Numbered from the stretch's first letter, positions 32,839 to 43,907 are shown. The stretch is 64,000 nucleotides of DNA from Macropodus opercularis (GCA_030770545.1 CM061106.1:16203001-16267000); one strand, 5' to 3'. Numbers and translations are program-made. The notes: generated from the sequence alone by a model not told the origin.

Positions 32839-33240
32839 AACTGACACCGACTGCGTCGCTCTCTCAGCGGCCTCGGCTGAGCTGCTGGCGTACGCTGGCC
32901 CTGTCGCTCCATCGACGGCCCCGGCTGACTGCTGGCGTCCCCTGACACCGACTGCGTCGCTCTCTCGGCGGCCTCGGCTGAGCTGCTGGCGTCCCCTGAC
33001 ACCGACTGCGTCGCTCTCTCGGCGGCCTCGGCTGAGCTGCTGGCGTACGCTGGCCCTGTCGCTCCCTCGACGGCCCCGGTTGACTGCTGCGTCCACTGAC
33101 ACCGGCGGGGCCTCGGCTGAGCTGCTGCCGTACGCTGGCCCTGTCGCTCCCTCGACGGCCCCGGTTAGCTGCTGGCGTCCACTGACACCGGCTGGGCCTC
33201 GGCTGAGCTGCTGGCGTACGCTGACACCGGCTGGGCCGCC
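32839..33240 (-). repeat. GC-rich internal minisatellite
   Basis: Imperfect modules of about 50 bp (GACACCGACTGCGTCGCTCT..., GGCCTCGGCTGAGCTGCTGG, GCTGGCCCTGTCGCTCC) alternate within the element. Long minus-strand open frames here are a consequence of the repeat composition and lack any gag motif. Confidence 0.8.
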
Positions 33241-33476
33241 AGCGCACTGCCCGACAACGACACAGTCCAGGTTCAGTCCCATAGCTGTTCCACAGCGTCC
33301 TACCGTGGCAGTGTGGTTGGAGGGGGGGGGTCTGTGTAGCGATGTCCCTCACGGCCTCATTCCATACTTGTCTCCCGCAGACAGCTCAGTTCTGTTGCGG
33401 GGGCTCGCTCTAATTCGCCTAAGCTCCGCTCCATGTCGGCGTCTTCTAAACAGCCTTATCCCACTTCTGACACCAA

Positions 33477-33856
33477 TGTAACGGCGGGAGGCTTCGGAGC
33501 GGAAGCTACCTAGCCCTGGCTAACTGTTAGCAGCTAACTAACGGCTAGCTCAGGTGCTAGCAGGCTAAGCTAGAGCAAACTGCAGGCGGATGTGAGAACG
33601 CTTGTGCCCCATACACCGCACGACCCCAAGCGTCTCGAGCTGCTCCAAACAAAGCACAGACAACTTCTGCCTTTTAACAACTACCTCCAACAGAGGTAGC
33701 TGAGCTTTATTTTGAACACCACAAATGTCCGGTCACCGGTGGGGGGTCACTGCCACACACAGCACCCTCCCACACGGTGCCGGCAAAAACACACACAGAA
33801 CCATTACCCAGCGTTCCCCTGGGCCGAACGCACCAGCGACCTGCTGGGTCGCTACA
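33477..33856 (-). repeat. 5' LTR of the miniature element
   Basis: Starts one base after the Leu-type primer site. Confidence 0.88.
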
Positions 33857-34612
33857 ATATATTATAAATGTCAGATTGAATTCATCAGCCGCTTCTCCTC
33901 ATAATTAAACAAACGCACAGAGCTGGGACTTTCGGAGCATCTCAACAGCGGTAAACGTACTTTCCAGGAAAGCCGGTGTGAATGTGGAGGCTATTTAGGC
34001 CTGTTTCAGTTACATGTTTCAAAAGTGACACGTGCGTCCTGTGGACCGAGGCTCAGTTCTTTTTCTCTGGGGGCAGATGGTGATGGCCTAGTAAAATTAC
34101 AACAATGACAAGAAGACTGTGAGACTTGAGTTTACCTCTTTAGCATGTGCACAACCAAATCAACTATTTTAACACTTCCTTTGTGCTCTCTTTGCAGGTG
34201 GAGGCTGCAGCAGAGGTTGACCAGTCACACCAGTTTGGCCCTTGGGCTGTAGCTGTTATGACCAAAAGCTGCACAGCAGAACAATGCTGGCCCATTTATA
34301 TTTGTGTTTATTTATATTTATGCTTCTAGCCAAATGTTTTGTTCGTGTGACCAGAATGTACAATGTTGTCCATTAAAGAAATATGTTTTGAAACGCAACT
34401 ACTCACCTGGTACTTCTGGCACAAGAAACTCGAACTGTTTTGGAAGTGGCACAGGCATCTTTTTAGGTGGACTGACTGGATGAAAAGAATGAAAAAATAG
34501 AATTAATCGATGGTTTATCTGTAACACATGAATAGGACACTAACATTTCAATAAATGAGCTAAAAAGTAGAATAAAATACATTAATAACATTTACATTTT
34601 AATGGAATTTAA

Positions 34613-35008
34613 TAGAGATGAGCCGGATACTCGGCTGAAACGAGTATGCCGTTGTCAGTTTATTTTTAAGTCAGCTGGCTCTAACCAGTTTTTTTTTAGT
34701 TCACACACTGTGTGTGAAGTAAGTGTCTGATACTTTTTTGCTGTATTTCATAAAATATAAAGGTAGTAGTGGTATGAATAATAATACAAATTAAGCTACA
34801 CGCACAAACAAACACTCTCTCTCTCCCTCTTATGATCAGTGATACAGAATAATGAGTGATACAGAGAATAGACAAACTCCACCTACTTCCGTGTTAGGCC
34901 ACACCCACTTCGAGTACAGATACAGATACAGATAATTCATATGGTTAACAGACAATTAAAATATAAAAAAATAACAGATACAGATAATGCTGTACTCGCT
35001 CACCCCTA
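34613..35008. mobile_element. hAT-type non-autonomous element in S2
   Basis: 396 bp with terminal inverted repeats TAGAGATGAGC / GCTCACCCCTA (two mismatches) and perfect 8-bp flanks GAATTTAA (34605-34612, 35009-35016). S1 has a single GAATTTAA at the equivalent site. Holds GATACA repeats and no transposase. Confidence 0.88.
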
Positions 35009-35405
35009 GAATTTAATATTAAATGAATCAATATTTAATTGTGACAACTATTACAATTAAATGTGAGCAGGGAAAGTAACGTGGGACACAGCAAACACAT
35101 GCCATCACGTGTTAGTATTCAAAGCAGTTCACACTTCATCATTTCAACCACATAAGGAGATTAATACTCACCCCCATGAAGCGATGAACTGATTCTTAGT
35201 CACTAGGACGACAAACAGAACCAGAAGATAGAACTCATGCTTCAGTGGGAGAGCGGCTCATTATCCCAGAGCTGACGATTCGTGCAACATATTTCATCTT
35301 TCTTCTCTTGAAGCCTTTGATTGTCTGGAGGTTTCGGATGCAGCAGCAGCGAAGTGGAAACAAGTATCAGGTAGAGTGTTTGTTTGCAAAAAAAGACTTC
35401 ACTTG

Positions 35406-36004
35406 TGTTACGTCCCCGTCTAGGTAGGGCGCGTAACACGCGATTTGTGTCTCAGTCCTCACGAAAACCCACTCCCCAAACAGTACACACCATATGTATA
35501 CACACAACCCCGAGTGACAATATATATATAGTGTACAATGCAAATCTCTTCAGGGTGAGCCAAGGCCAAAACAACAAACAAAACAGTGTCTGAGGTCCCA
35601 CAAGCTAGCTAAGCCCTAATCGAAAACAAAAGAACAGAAAGACAGTTAGCTAGTCCTGACTCCCTGAGCTATAAACAGGAGAAAACGCAGTACAAAGAAA
35701 ATGGCAGCTCACCCCTACTTTGCAAATAAACAGAATATAACGACACATAGGCACAAGGCCGCACAGGAGGTTTCGAAAGAACAAATGGAAGGTCGCTGTA
35801 GCTAATGTCAGAAGACGGGCGCCGCGACCACTGTCACCGCTGTCTCTTTTAAAAGGGAAACCCAGCCAATCAGAACACTGCTGCTCCCGCTCCGCCAATC
35901 GGACGACGTTCCGGTGATCTGCCGGTTACACATGCACACACACATACACATACACAGCAGCGAACCCACACATGACCACATACACTAGGCCTTGGGCCGT
36001 AACA
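35406..36004 (-). repeat. 3' LTR of the S2 Gypsy element
   Basis: 599 bp, TGTTACG...GCCGTAACA. Three substitutions seen against the partner LTR. Confidence 0.93.
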
Positions 36005-36016
36005 CCCCCCCTCCTA
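36005..36016 (-). other. Polypurine tract
   Basis: Minus strand TTAGGAGGGGGG ends directly at the 3' LTR; it primes plus-strand synthesis in LTR elements. Confidence 0.85.
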
Positions 36017-36047
36017 AAAAAACAAACCTTTCCTCAAAAAGGTTTGA

Positions 36048-38336
36048 CTACCACGAACGAGAGAGCGCGTCGGCCAACACATGACACACGACTCCCCCCC
36101 CACCCTCAGGGGAATACTGAATCGGAGAAGACGGACTTGGGACGATAGTGGCTATGACAGCTGGCCCACCTGACTTCCTATCAGCAGTCATCCTCTCTCT
36201 ACGGGCAACATACTTCTTCAGCATTTTAATATGGCAACCACGTGATTTTCTTTTTCGATCCGTGGTGGACACCACTGGTCGGACCGACTTCCAGCCTAAA
36301 TCATCGGACAGAGGAGGATGCCAGTGGCGCATCAACACTCCGTTCTCCCGGTAGTACACACTACTACCTGTCCTGCCAGCATCGGCCGTAGTGACAGACC
36401 AAGGGCCTAAAGTCGAGTCGGTCAGTTGTTCCTGAATGAACTCAGCTCGGTTTACCTCAAAACATACGTCTGCTCCAAGCGGCAACGGTTTAGTGGCGGT
36501 GGACTCGCTCTTGGAAGGTTTGCTTAAACTCCCTGCGGCGTCTGCGCACAGGAAACAATCAGTCCGTTCAACAACTTCGCCGAACTTACGGGCTTGTGCA
36601 CTAGTAACAGCGCAAACGTCGAACACAGCAGGGGAAACGGTCACATCAGCAGGCAGAGGTGAATCGGCAGCAGGGCCATCCGCCACCTCTGGAACGGGAA
36701 ACACTTTATCACCCGCTAGATCGTTTCCTAGTATGAGAGCAACCCCAGCGACCGGTAAATGTGGCAGGACGCCAACTTTAACAGGACCGGACACCAACGG
36801 ACAGCTCAAAAACACGTTGTGCAGCGGGGCTCGCAAAATACGCCTTTCCGCTCCCCAAACTAATGCATCGGATCCACAATAGGAGGCACAACTAAAAGGT
36901 AGGACACTCTGTAAGATGAGAGACTGTGCCGCTCCGGTGTCCCGTAGCACAGTGATCAGCTCTTGATCCTTAACGTCTCCGGTGAGGGACACAGAACCCT
37001 GAAGCATAAACGGACGATAGGTTTCATCGGCCGAATCTACCGGGGCTCCTGTATAGGATGACTCTGGGACAGACTGAGACGTAGCAGGCCGAATGAACCC
37101 AACGCTCTTCGGACTCCTCTGCCCGTTCTTTTGCTCCTTTCTCCGGAGTACGGGACAGTTAGCGATCAGGTGCCCCCTCTCATGGCAATAGAAACACTCC
37201 CGCCTCTCAGAGGAAACAGACCTGGTGTAAGGCTGTGTCCTCAGCGACTGTGTCCTCTCAGGGCTCACACACAGCTTATCCTCTCGCCGTTCTGTAGTGA
37301 ACACGACCCGATGAGTGAGCACAAATTCATCAGCCAGCACCGCAGCCTTAGCCAACGACTCTACCTTCTGTTCATTCAGATAGACTACAATTTTATCCGG
37401 GAGACACACTTTAAACTCTTCCAGTAACATCAGTTCGCGTAACTGATCGAGCTTTGTGACTTTACTAGCGGCGCACCATTTATCAAACAGGGTCGCCTTC
37501 TCACGGGCAAACTCCACGTACGTTTGATTGACAGCTCTCTCACCGCTTCGAAACTTCTGCCGATAAGCCTCAGGAACAAGCTCATAGGCCCGCAACACTG
37601 TAGCCTTCACCGTGTCGTAGTCCATGCTGTCATCTATAGACAGAGCCGAACACACTTCCTGAGCTTTCCCCACTAGTTTGCACTGCAGCAACAAACTCCA
37701 CATTTCTCGTGGCCACTTTAGGGTGGACGCAATACGTTCAAACGCACGAAAGTAGCTGTCCACCTCACTCTCCCTGAAGGGAGGAACTAAGCCAATATGC
37801 CTGCTAACATCAAACGGATCCGAGGGAGCGGGGGGAGGACGCACACTGACCGGGGTGGAGGTTCGGTGCTCCGCAGCGCTCTCCATTTCCATAGCCCGGA
37901 TTCGAAGGTGCATAAGCTCAACCTCACGGGTCTTCGTCTGCAACTCCACCTCTTTTAGCCGAAAAGCCAACTCTAATTCACTCATCTCCTCCACAGCCTG
38001 TGATCGGACGGATGAGGAGTCCTTCCCAGCCGGAGAACTAGTGGAAACCTTCACTTTCACCGCCGCCGGTTTGCTAGGAGCCGGCGGGACATCGGCAGCC
38101 TCTGCGCCCTTACCGACTTGCAACTCCCGCGGGGTCTCAACTTCAACAGCCGGCTTTTTAACAATGCCTCCCTCCACCAACTGCTCTGCTAGCGCGGTTT
38201 TAACCTCGGCGTTCCTAGCTTTTAGAGGAACGGTAATATCGAAGAAATTAGCTATGAGCAGCAGGTCGGCCTTGGTGCACCGGTTTAGTTTCTCCAGCGT
38301 GGGATTGCACGCAAACTCATCTAGATTAAACTCCAT
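36048..38336 (-). CDS. Gag-protease with SCAN-like capsid, pol deleted
   Basis: An uninterrupted 762-residue frame from ATG at 38336; an in-frame extension upstream runs into the LTR and is not used. Domains in order: an N-terminal helical region (about 5-60); an acidic coiled-coil stretch (about 115-150); a SCAN-like capsid (about 180-342, with VDSYFRAFERIA and the C-terminal helix LLEEFKVCLPDKI); a zinc knuckle CX2CX4HX4C at C381, C384, H389, C394; a retropepsin with catalytic D466-T467-G468 and a distal LILGND; then only pieces of integrase: NGVLMRHW near 665 and the HIKMLKKY end module near 702. LADALSR, usually the RNase H end, sits at 754, after the integrase piece, an odd order. All of reverse transcriptase is gone, yet the frame is open, which suggests the deleted form was itself copied. 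Confidence 0.88.
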   Translation of the reverse strand: MEFNLDEFACNPTLEKLNRCTKADLLLIANFFDITVPLKARNAEVKTALAEQLVEGGIVKKPAVEVETPRELQVGKGAEAADVPPAPSKPAAVKVKVSTSSPAGKDSSSVRSQAVEEMSELELAFRLKEVELQTKTREVELMHLRIRAMEMESAAEHRTSTPVSVRPPPAPSDPFDVSRHIGLVPPFRESEVDSYFRAFERIASTLKWPREMWSLLLQCKLVGKAQEVCSALSIDDSMDYDTVKATVLRAYELVPEAYRQKFRSGERAVNQTYVEFAREKATLFDKWCAASKVTKLDQLRELMLLEEFKVCLPDKIVVYLNEQKVESLAKAAVLADEFVLTHRVVFTTERREDKLCVSPERTQSLRTQPYTRSVSSERRECFYCHERGHLIANCPVLRRKEQKNGQRSPKSVGFIRPATSQSVPESSYTGAPVDSADETYRPFMLQGSVSLTGDVKDQELITVLRDTGAAQSLILQSVLPFSCASYCGSDALVWGAERRILRAPLHNVFLSCPLVSGPVKVGVLPHLPVAGVALILGNDLAGDKVFPVPEVADGPAADSPLPADVTVSPAVFDVCAVTSAQARKFGEVVERTDCFLCADAAGSLSKPSKSESTATKPLPLGADVCFEVNRAEFIQEQLTDSTLGPWSVTTADAGRTGSSVYYRENGVLMRHWHPPLSDDLGWKSVRPVVSTTDRKRKSRGCHIKMLKKYVARRERMTADRKSGGPAVIATIVPSPSSPIQYSPEGGGGVVCHVLADALSRSW

Positions 38337-38348
38337 CCTCACGCTAAT

Positions 38349-38361
38349 GGACGAGCCCCCA
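38349..38361 (-). other. tRNA-Pro-type primer binding site
   Basis: Plus strand GGACGAGCCCCCA equals the last 13 bases of tRNA-Pro with CCA, four bases from the 5' LTR. Confidence 0.85.
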
Positions 38362-38365
38362 AATA

Positions 38366-38964
38366 TGTTACGTCCCCGTCTAGGTAGGGCGCGTAACACG
38401 CGATTTGTGTCTCAGTCCTCACGAAAACCCACTCCCCAAACAGTACACACCATATGTATACACACAACCCCGAGTGACAATATATATATAGTGTACAATG
38501 TAAATCTCTTCAGGGTGAGCCAAGGCCAAAACAACAAACAAAACAGTGTCTGAGGTCCCACAAGCTAGCTAAGCCCTAATCGAAAACAAAAGAACAGAAA
38601 GACAGTTAGCTAGTCCTGACTCCCTGAGCGATAAACAGGAGAAAACGCAGTACAAAGAAAATGGCAGCTCACCCCTACTTTGCAAATAAACAGAATATAA
38701 CGACACATAGGCACAAGGCCGCACAGGAGGTTTCGAAAGAACAAATGGAAGGTCGCTGTAGCTAATGTCAGAAGACGGGCGCCGCGACCACTGTCACCGC
38801 TGTCTCTTTTAAAAGGGAAACCCAGCCAATCAGAACACTGCTGCTCCCGCTCCGCCAATCGGACGACGTTCCGGTGATCTGCCGGTTACACATGCACACA
38901 CACATACACATACACAGCAGCGAACCCACGCATGACCACATACACTAGGCCTTGGGCCGTAACA
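38366..38964 (-). repeat. 5' LTR of the S2 Gypsy element
   Basis: 599 bp; differs from the 3' LTR at three bases. Confidence 0.93.
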
Positions 38965-41108
38965 CTTGAGCTGAACTGTTTTCAAAATTAAAATAAATGT
39001 TGACTTACTGTTGTGTGAAGATTGTTTTGTATTGAGCGTAGCCCTCTCCAGCTCTTCGTCCTTATCCATCTCTGTGACACAGACAGACATTTAGCTGTGA
39101 CATCTTTGTGTACTCAAATATTTTGTACTTCTACCAGAGAAAATAGAAATGATATCATTTTAAAAACTCAAGACCCACCCGTGGCTTCCATGGGATCGGA
39201 TTGGATGTGTCATCACTGAGGCGTGTGCTGCTTGTTTTCCAAGTATTGCTGCAGCTTGTGCATCTTTGTTCCAGAACCACAGCTTTTCCTAAGTATGAAG
39301 GCAGCGTAGCCATCATTCCTGCTGTCCCTGATGTTTTGCCAGGTGTGTTTGGCACAGGAACCAAAAACAACTGGCTGGTCATCCGTTGCATCCCCTCCTT
39401 TCTGATGCACCACAGTGAGGGCATTTTGTCTGACCAGCTCTTCCTTCACATGCGCAGATCTTGCAAAGAGGGGTTGTCTTTAATGAGCCTGGCTGAATCA
39501 GAGGGATCCTGCAGAACACAAACGGTTTGTTTGTGCATTTCACCTGTTGGGATAGGAAATACTTTAACATACACATAAATATGTAATGTTAATACAACAC
39601 AGTGATGCGTGTGGTGTCACTGGGTAACATCAATATCAACACTAGTCCTTTTATGCTTTTTCTATGTGACTATCTGACTGTTTCATTCACACAGTCTGCT
39701 AAACTATAATAATGTATCAAAAGAACATAACAGACACATGGATGGAGAGAACTGCAGCAAACAAACTATTTAATTCTCAAAGGTTGAACCCTGCCACTAT
39801 AAGGCTTTCACATATTAAACTACAGTAGCAAAGACAAAGGGTTTGATGCATTTCAAACACCTACACACGTTTACAACTAAGCCCTCTGCTTAAATAACAC
39901 GTGTTCATTTCCTGGATCAGTGTTACTCTTCACTTTCCCTTAAATAATCTGCACATTTGATCGTTTGTCTGGCGTTTTTTCATCACAAACCGTGAAGTAC
40001 AAGCGTAACCAGATCGTACTTTTAATCGAACACCGAGCTTGCGGATCGAGCGGTGCTTCCACGTTACCATGTGACAAACGGTGAGCGACCGGCCACGTAC
40101 GGCGAAGATAAAAAAACAAAACGCGCCGACCAATCGCCGGTTCCCCCCGAATCCGCGGTGTTAACTTCAAGCTTTACGGCAGTAAAGGGCGTAATTCGGG
40201 AAAACCATGAATGGACTCCCTCACAAAATCTGTCATTTGGTCAGTTCCTTGACCAGCTGAAAAGGCGACGTCACAACCGGTTTGTACAGAAACCCATACT
40301 AGCGGCCGGAAGTATATCGCAGCCGTAGTGGTTTAGCACTATTATTGAAAATAAATGGGCGTTTTAGCTAAACAATCTGGCTAAGATTCTGCGCTTTACC
40401 CCGCTGCACATGGGCACGTGACAGAAACCGTACAATGCCGCAAGACTAACCTCCCAGAATTCCCGTTTCCATCACTGAACTCTTTCATTTGCCGGACTAG
40501 AATGCAAAGGCTTCTTACGTGTGGTGAATGAGAGGCAGAGAGCACGAGTAAAGTCTCTAGTGATGACAGGACTTTTACCTATGCGCAATGAGGCCAGGGG
40601 TTTAACCACATAAGCCGTCCACCTCAGTTTTATTCCATCCGTCTAGAAGACTTTATCGAACGAGAGGCTGCGTACACCACGGACGGGTCGCTGCTCCATT
40701 AGCACACACGCAGGAGTGGTCGCACTGCCACAGCTGAAAGACAAGGAGCCATTCGTTCCAGCAACTTGTGACTTTCAAGGTCGAGTCCAAACACAAACAC
40801 AGCACAACTACTTTGGAGGGATCTGTGGTTGTGACTATACCACCAGCATTGTGAACCCTGGTGCTGGCATGTCAACAGGTGAAAAACGTGTCATTGATTT
40901 TTGCCCTACGATAAAGACAAATACCACCTGTCAAAAGGCCCGGTGTTCTTCTACCTACTCGGGCACTGATGTATCAAGCGGGTTCCAGGCACAGGTGGGG
41001 CATGACCAACAGTATTTGACCCGGCCTTCTATGGAGGTTGCTCTCGCTGAAGTATAAGTTACTTCCTCTATTGCGTACTTTCTCCCTCTAGAGGGTTTGT
41101 AGCGTGAA

Positions 41109-41181
41109 GCCTGTGTAGCTCAGTCGGTAGAGCATCAGACTTTTAATCTGAGGGCCCAGGGTTCAAGTCCCTGCTCAGGCA
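41109..41181 (+). tRNA. tRNA-Lys(TTT), A array 4
   Basis: Family-standard A-type Lys. Confidence 0.9.
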
Positions 41182-41473
41182 AAGTTACCTGTTTTCTGCA
41201 GCTCACTAGTGACTTTGAAGGCACCCAAGGTCGTCACTATACCACCAGTGTTGTGAAACCAGCTCAAATCAGGTCTCCTTCAGAGTCTTTGCACGCATTC
41301 AAGAAACCCCATTAAGGTCCTCTTTGTTCCAACGGCTGGTTCGTCAATTGTTGGGAACATGTCAACGCTGTTTTCTCCGATGGAACCAGGGGATCAGAGA
41401 AACTCCATTTTCTCCAGGAAGACTTCCACGTAGAAGCTATCATCCGAGGAATTTGCCCGGTGCTCGTACCTTC

Positions 41474-41545
41474 TCCCTGGTGGTCTAGTGGCTAGGATTC
41501 GGCGCTCTCACCGCCGCGGCCCGGGTTCGATCCCCGGTCAGGGAA
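41474..41545 (+). tRNA. tRNA-Glu(CTC), A array 4
   Basis: Intact, with the CCCCGG T-stem variant also found at 27158. Confidence 0.88.
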
Positions 41546-42393
41546 AAACCATTTAGCCGAGGGTCAGTCCAATATGTTCAAGTCTGGTTTGCCGCTGTAA
41601 CATAAGAACATGCGACGTCGGGCCCTTTGTGCTTTCTTACACGTCCAGCAGAATGTATCGCACGTTTCAATTGCAGTCTGAGTCGAAAAGGGAACTGATG
41701 TGACCCGCTTTCAAATCTGCTTCTCCAAACTTACATTAGAGGCCTTGGTTTGCAACAAGCCGTTGGGAGCAACGGCAGTGCCATAGAACGTTTATTCTTT
41801 CTCGGTTGAGATCTTTAGAAACCAAAGTGTGTGACTCTGTTTGTTGTTGGGGTGTCTTGTCGCTCCAGAGGTGGATCTTTGTGAGGTGGATCTTTGTGCG
41901 GGACATTAGCGGCACCAAAAAAAGCTTGGTGTTTCCAGGAAACGCCATAGTCTTCGGAGTGTCAGGCACCAGCAGAGCCAAGTGCGTGGCCAACAACCCT
42001 TGGAGGCTTCGCTTAGGCTACGGTGACTTGTACGTGCCCATAGGGACGGAACAATGGCGCCACTCTTTGCTAACATGCTCTGATGTAGCAATTTGGACTT
42101 CAGAAGGAACACTGCTTACGGTGGAACATTCAATTCAGTTCGATACAATGTTTTTATATAGCGCCAATTCACAACAACAGTTCTCTCAAGGCACTTCACA
42201 AGTAAGGTTTAAGACCTTACACAACTATACCCAACAACAAATGCCACATAGAGCAGGGCTTCGGGCTGCACCAAATAAATTTTTACGCAGGAGCCGCCAC
42301 ACATCGCCGACAAGGCAACGGCAAATGGAAGCGATGGCTTTCTAACTGTCAGGCACCGATTCCACCGTGAAAGAAAGCAGCAGCCGAACGTAG

Positions 42394-42466
42394 GTTTCTG
42401 TAGTGTAGTGGTTATCACGTTCACCTTACGCGCGAAAGGTCCCTGGATCGATGCCGGGCAGAAAAA
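42394..42466 (+). tRNA. tRNA-Val(TAC), B4 unit 1
   Basis: 3' end CAGAAAAA instead of CAGAAACA breaks the first acceptor pair; anticodon-stem entry reads GTTCACC, a second mismatch. Confidence 0.62.
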
Positions 42467-42613
42467 GAAGTTTGACTTTTCTCTCAAACATGGGCTTGCA
42501 ATAGAATCTGTCAGGCTCGCCGTACACGCCTGTTACCCAAGCGTCGCGAGTTCCTGCTCTGATTCTTTCAAAAGCTCTGCGACCGAACTGGCTTGCACTG
42601 AGCGGCTAAGCGC

Positions 42614-42686
42614 TGCTGAAACCCGGGATCAAACCCGGGACCTTTAGATCTTCAGTCTAACGCTCTCCCATCTGAGCTATTTCAGC
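42614..42686 (-). tRNA. tRNA-Phe(GAA), B4 unit 1
   Basis: Stems pair, but the B box is GGTTTGATCCC (C56 to T). Confidence 0.7.
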
Positions 42687-42780
42687 ACAGCGACGGCACC
42701 TGGTGGTGGTGAAAGGCAGCGACACTGAGTGACAAGGGGCCTGAAGCCACGTTTCCTCTGGTTGGTAAAATAAGTAAATA

Positions 42781-42852
42781 CTCCCCGTCGGGGAATCGAA
42801 CCCCGGTCTTCCGCGTGACAGGCGGAGATACTGTCCACTATACTAACGAGGA
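42781..42852 (-). tRNA. tRNA-Asp(GTC), B4 unit 1
   Basis: Intact Asp(GTC). Confidence 0.92.
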
Positions 42853-43614
42853 GGGATTTTGGCCCTCGTGTCAGCCGCGGAAACCAAAGCGGACATTGCT
42901 TCGCGGCCTTTTGGGAAGCTTGTCGGTGGCCAAGACCCGCTTTCAAATCTGCTTCTCCAAACTTACATTAGAGGCCTTGGTTTGCAACAAGCCGTTGGGA
43001 GCAACGGCAGTGCCATAGAACGTTTATTCTTTCTCGGTTGAGATCTTTAGAAACCAAAGTGTGTGACTCTGTTTGTTGTTGGGGTGTCTTGTCGCTCCAG
43101 AGGTGGATCTTTGTGAGGTGGATCTTTGAGCGGCACCAAAAAAAGCTTGGTGTTTCCAGGAAACGCCATAGTCTTCGAAGTGTCAGGCACCAGCAGAGCC
43201 AAGTGCGTGGCCAACAACCCTTGGAGGCTTCGCTTAGGCTACGGTGACTTGTACGTGCCCATAGGGACGGAACAATGGCGCCACTCTTTGCTAACATGCT
43301 CTGATGTAGCAATTTGGACTTCAGAAGGAACACTGCTTACGGTGGAACATTCAATTCAGTTCGATACAATGTTTTTATATAGCGCCAATTCACAACAACA
43401 GTTCTCTCAAGGCACTTCACAAGTAAGGTTTAAGACCTTACACAACTATACCCAACAACAAATGCCACATAGAGCAGGGCTTCGGGCTGCACCAAATCAA
43501 TTTTTACGCAGGAGCCGCCACACATCGCCGACAAGGCAACGGCAAATGGAAGCGATGGCTTTCTAACTGTCAGGCACCGATTCCACTGTGAAAGAAAGCA
43601 GCAGCCGAACGTAG

Positions 43615-43687
43615 GTTTCTGTAGTGTAGTGGTTATCACGTTCGCCTTACGCGCGAAAGGTCCCTGGATCGATGCCGGGCAGAAACA
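43615..43687 (+). tRNA. tRNA-Val(TAC), B4 unit 2
   Basis: Family-standard Val. Confidence 0.8.
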
Positions 43688-43834
43688 GAAGTTTGACTTT
43701 TCTCTCAAACATGGGCTTGCAATAGAATCTGTCAGGCTCGCCATACACGCCTGTTACCCAAGCGTCGCGAGTTCCTGCTCTGATTCTTTCAAAAGCTCTG
43801 CGACCGAACTGGCTTGCACTGAGCGGCTAAGCGC

Positions 43835-43907
43835 TGCTGAAACCCGGGATCAAACCCGGGACCTTTAGATCTTCAGTCTAACGCTCTCCCATATGAGCTA
43901 TTTCAGC
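43835..43907 (-). tRNA. tRNA-Phe(GAA), B4 unit 2
   Basis: C56-to-T in the B box and D loop CTCATATGGG. Confidence 0.68.

Larger units (their letters stand above)
32355..33856 (-). mobile_element. Miniature LTR retrotransposon (1.5 kb) in S2
   Basis: Two 380-bp direct repeats with no difference I can see (32355-32734 and 33477-33856), each TGTAAC...GCTACA, flank about 740 bp. Next to the right repeat TCCCACTTCTGACACCA (33459-33475) matches the 3' end of a tRNA-Leu plus CCA, a minus-strand primer site. Next to the left repeat a minus-strand purine tract (GGTGGGGGGCTG) is the polypurine tract. ATAT flanks both sides (32351-32354, 33857-33860). No polymerase is encoded, so it depends on another element. 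Confidence 0.85.
35406..38964 (-). mobile_element. Gmr1-like Ty3/Gypsy retrotransposon, internally deleted
   Basis: Complete LTR-to-LTR element of 3,559 bp on the minus strand with 4-bp flanks CTTG (35402-35405 and 38965-38968). S3 keeps the unoccupied site at 57481-57494 (ACTTCACTTGAGCTG), which confirms the boundaries. A primer site, gag-protease frame and purine tract are present, but reverse transcriptase, RNase H and most of integrase are missing, so it must have been mobilised by a full-length relative. LTR difference of 3 in 599 bases shows a young insertion. Confidence 0.93.
34053..39071 (-). pseudogene. Broken S2 copy of the S1 four-exon gene
   Basis: Minus-strand counterpart of 13905-15058. 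The ATG exon (39009-39071), second exon (about 34429-34500) and last exon (34053-34087) keep frame, but the third exon has lost its second half and its GT donor has become GG. Introns are inflated by the hAT-type and Gypsy insertions. Confidence 0.5.
32039..40376 (-). repeat. Segment S2
   Basis: Inverted copy of S1 and direct copy of S3, enlarged by a miniature LTR element (32355-33856) and a Gypsy element (35406-38964). It also carries the hAT-type element shared with S3. The left edge abuts B sequence at GGCAGACGAGTTGC; the right edge abuts a Glu-like relic. Outside the mobile elements I see only gene-like exon remnants and AT-rich DNA. Confidence 0.85.
40377..41704 (+). repeat. Single A unit (array 4)
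   Basis: Begins with a Glu(TTC)-like relic at 40377-40407 (GGCTAAGATTCTGCGCTTTACCCC), then Lys and Glu; ends at the same A/B joint as 27394. Confidence 0.88.

Noticed and set aside
32773..33352. 162- and 169-codon minus frames in the miniature LTR element
   Set aside because: Both are translations of the same GC-rich tandem repeat in different frames; neither has a zinc knuckle, protease or polymerase motif.
37855..38553. Long plus-strand frame opposite the Gypsy gag
   Set aside because: It is the antisense shadow of the gag-protease frame and runs across the LTR boundary.
41806..42345. 179-codon plus-strand frame repeated in most B units
   Set aside because: It starts just past the Asp flank and ends before Val, and the whole unit is about 98-99% identical, so frame conservation is expected without selection. 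Some copies have an internal stop (28952) or a 9-bp or longer deletion, and no domain is recognisable.
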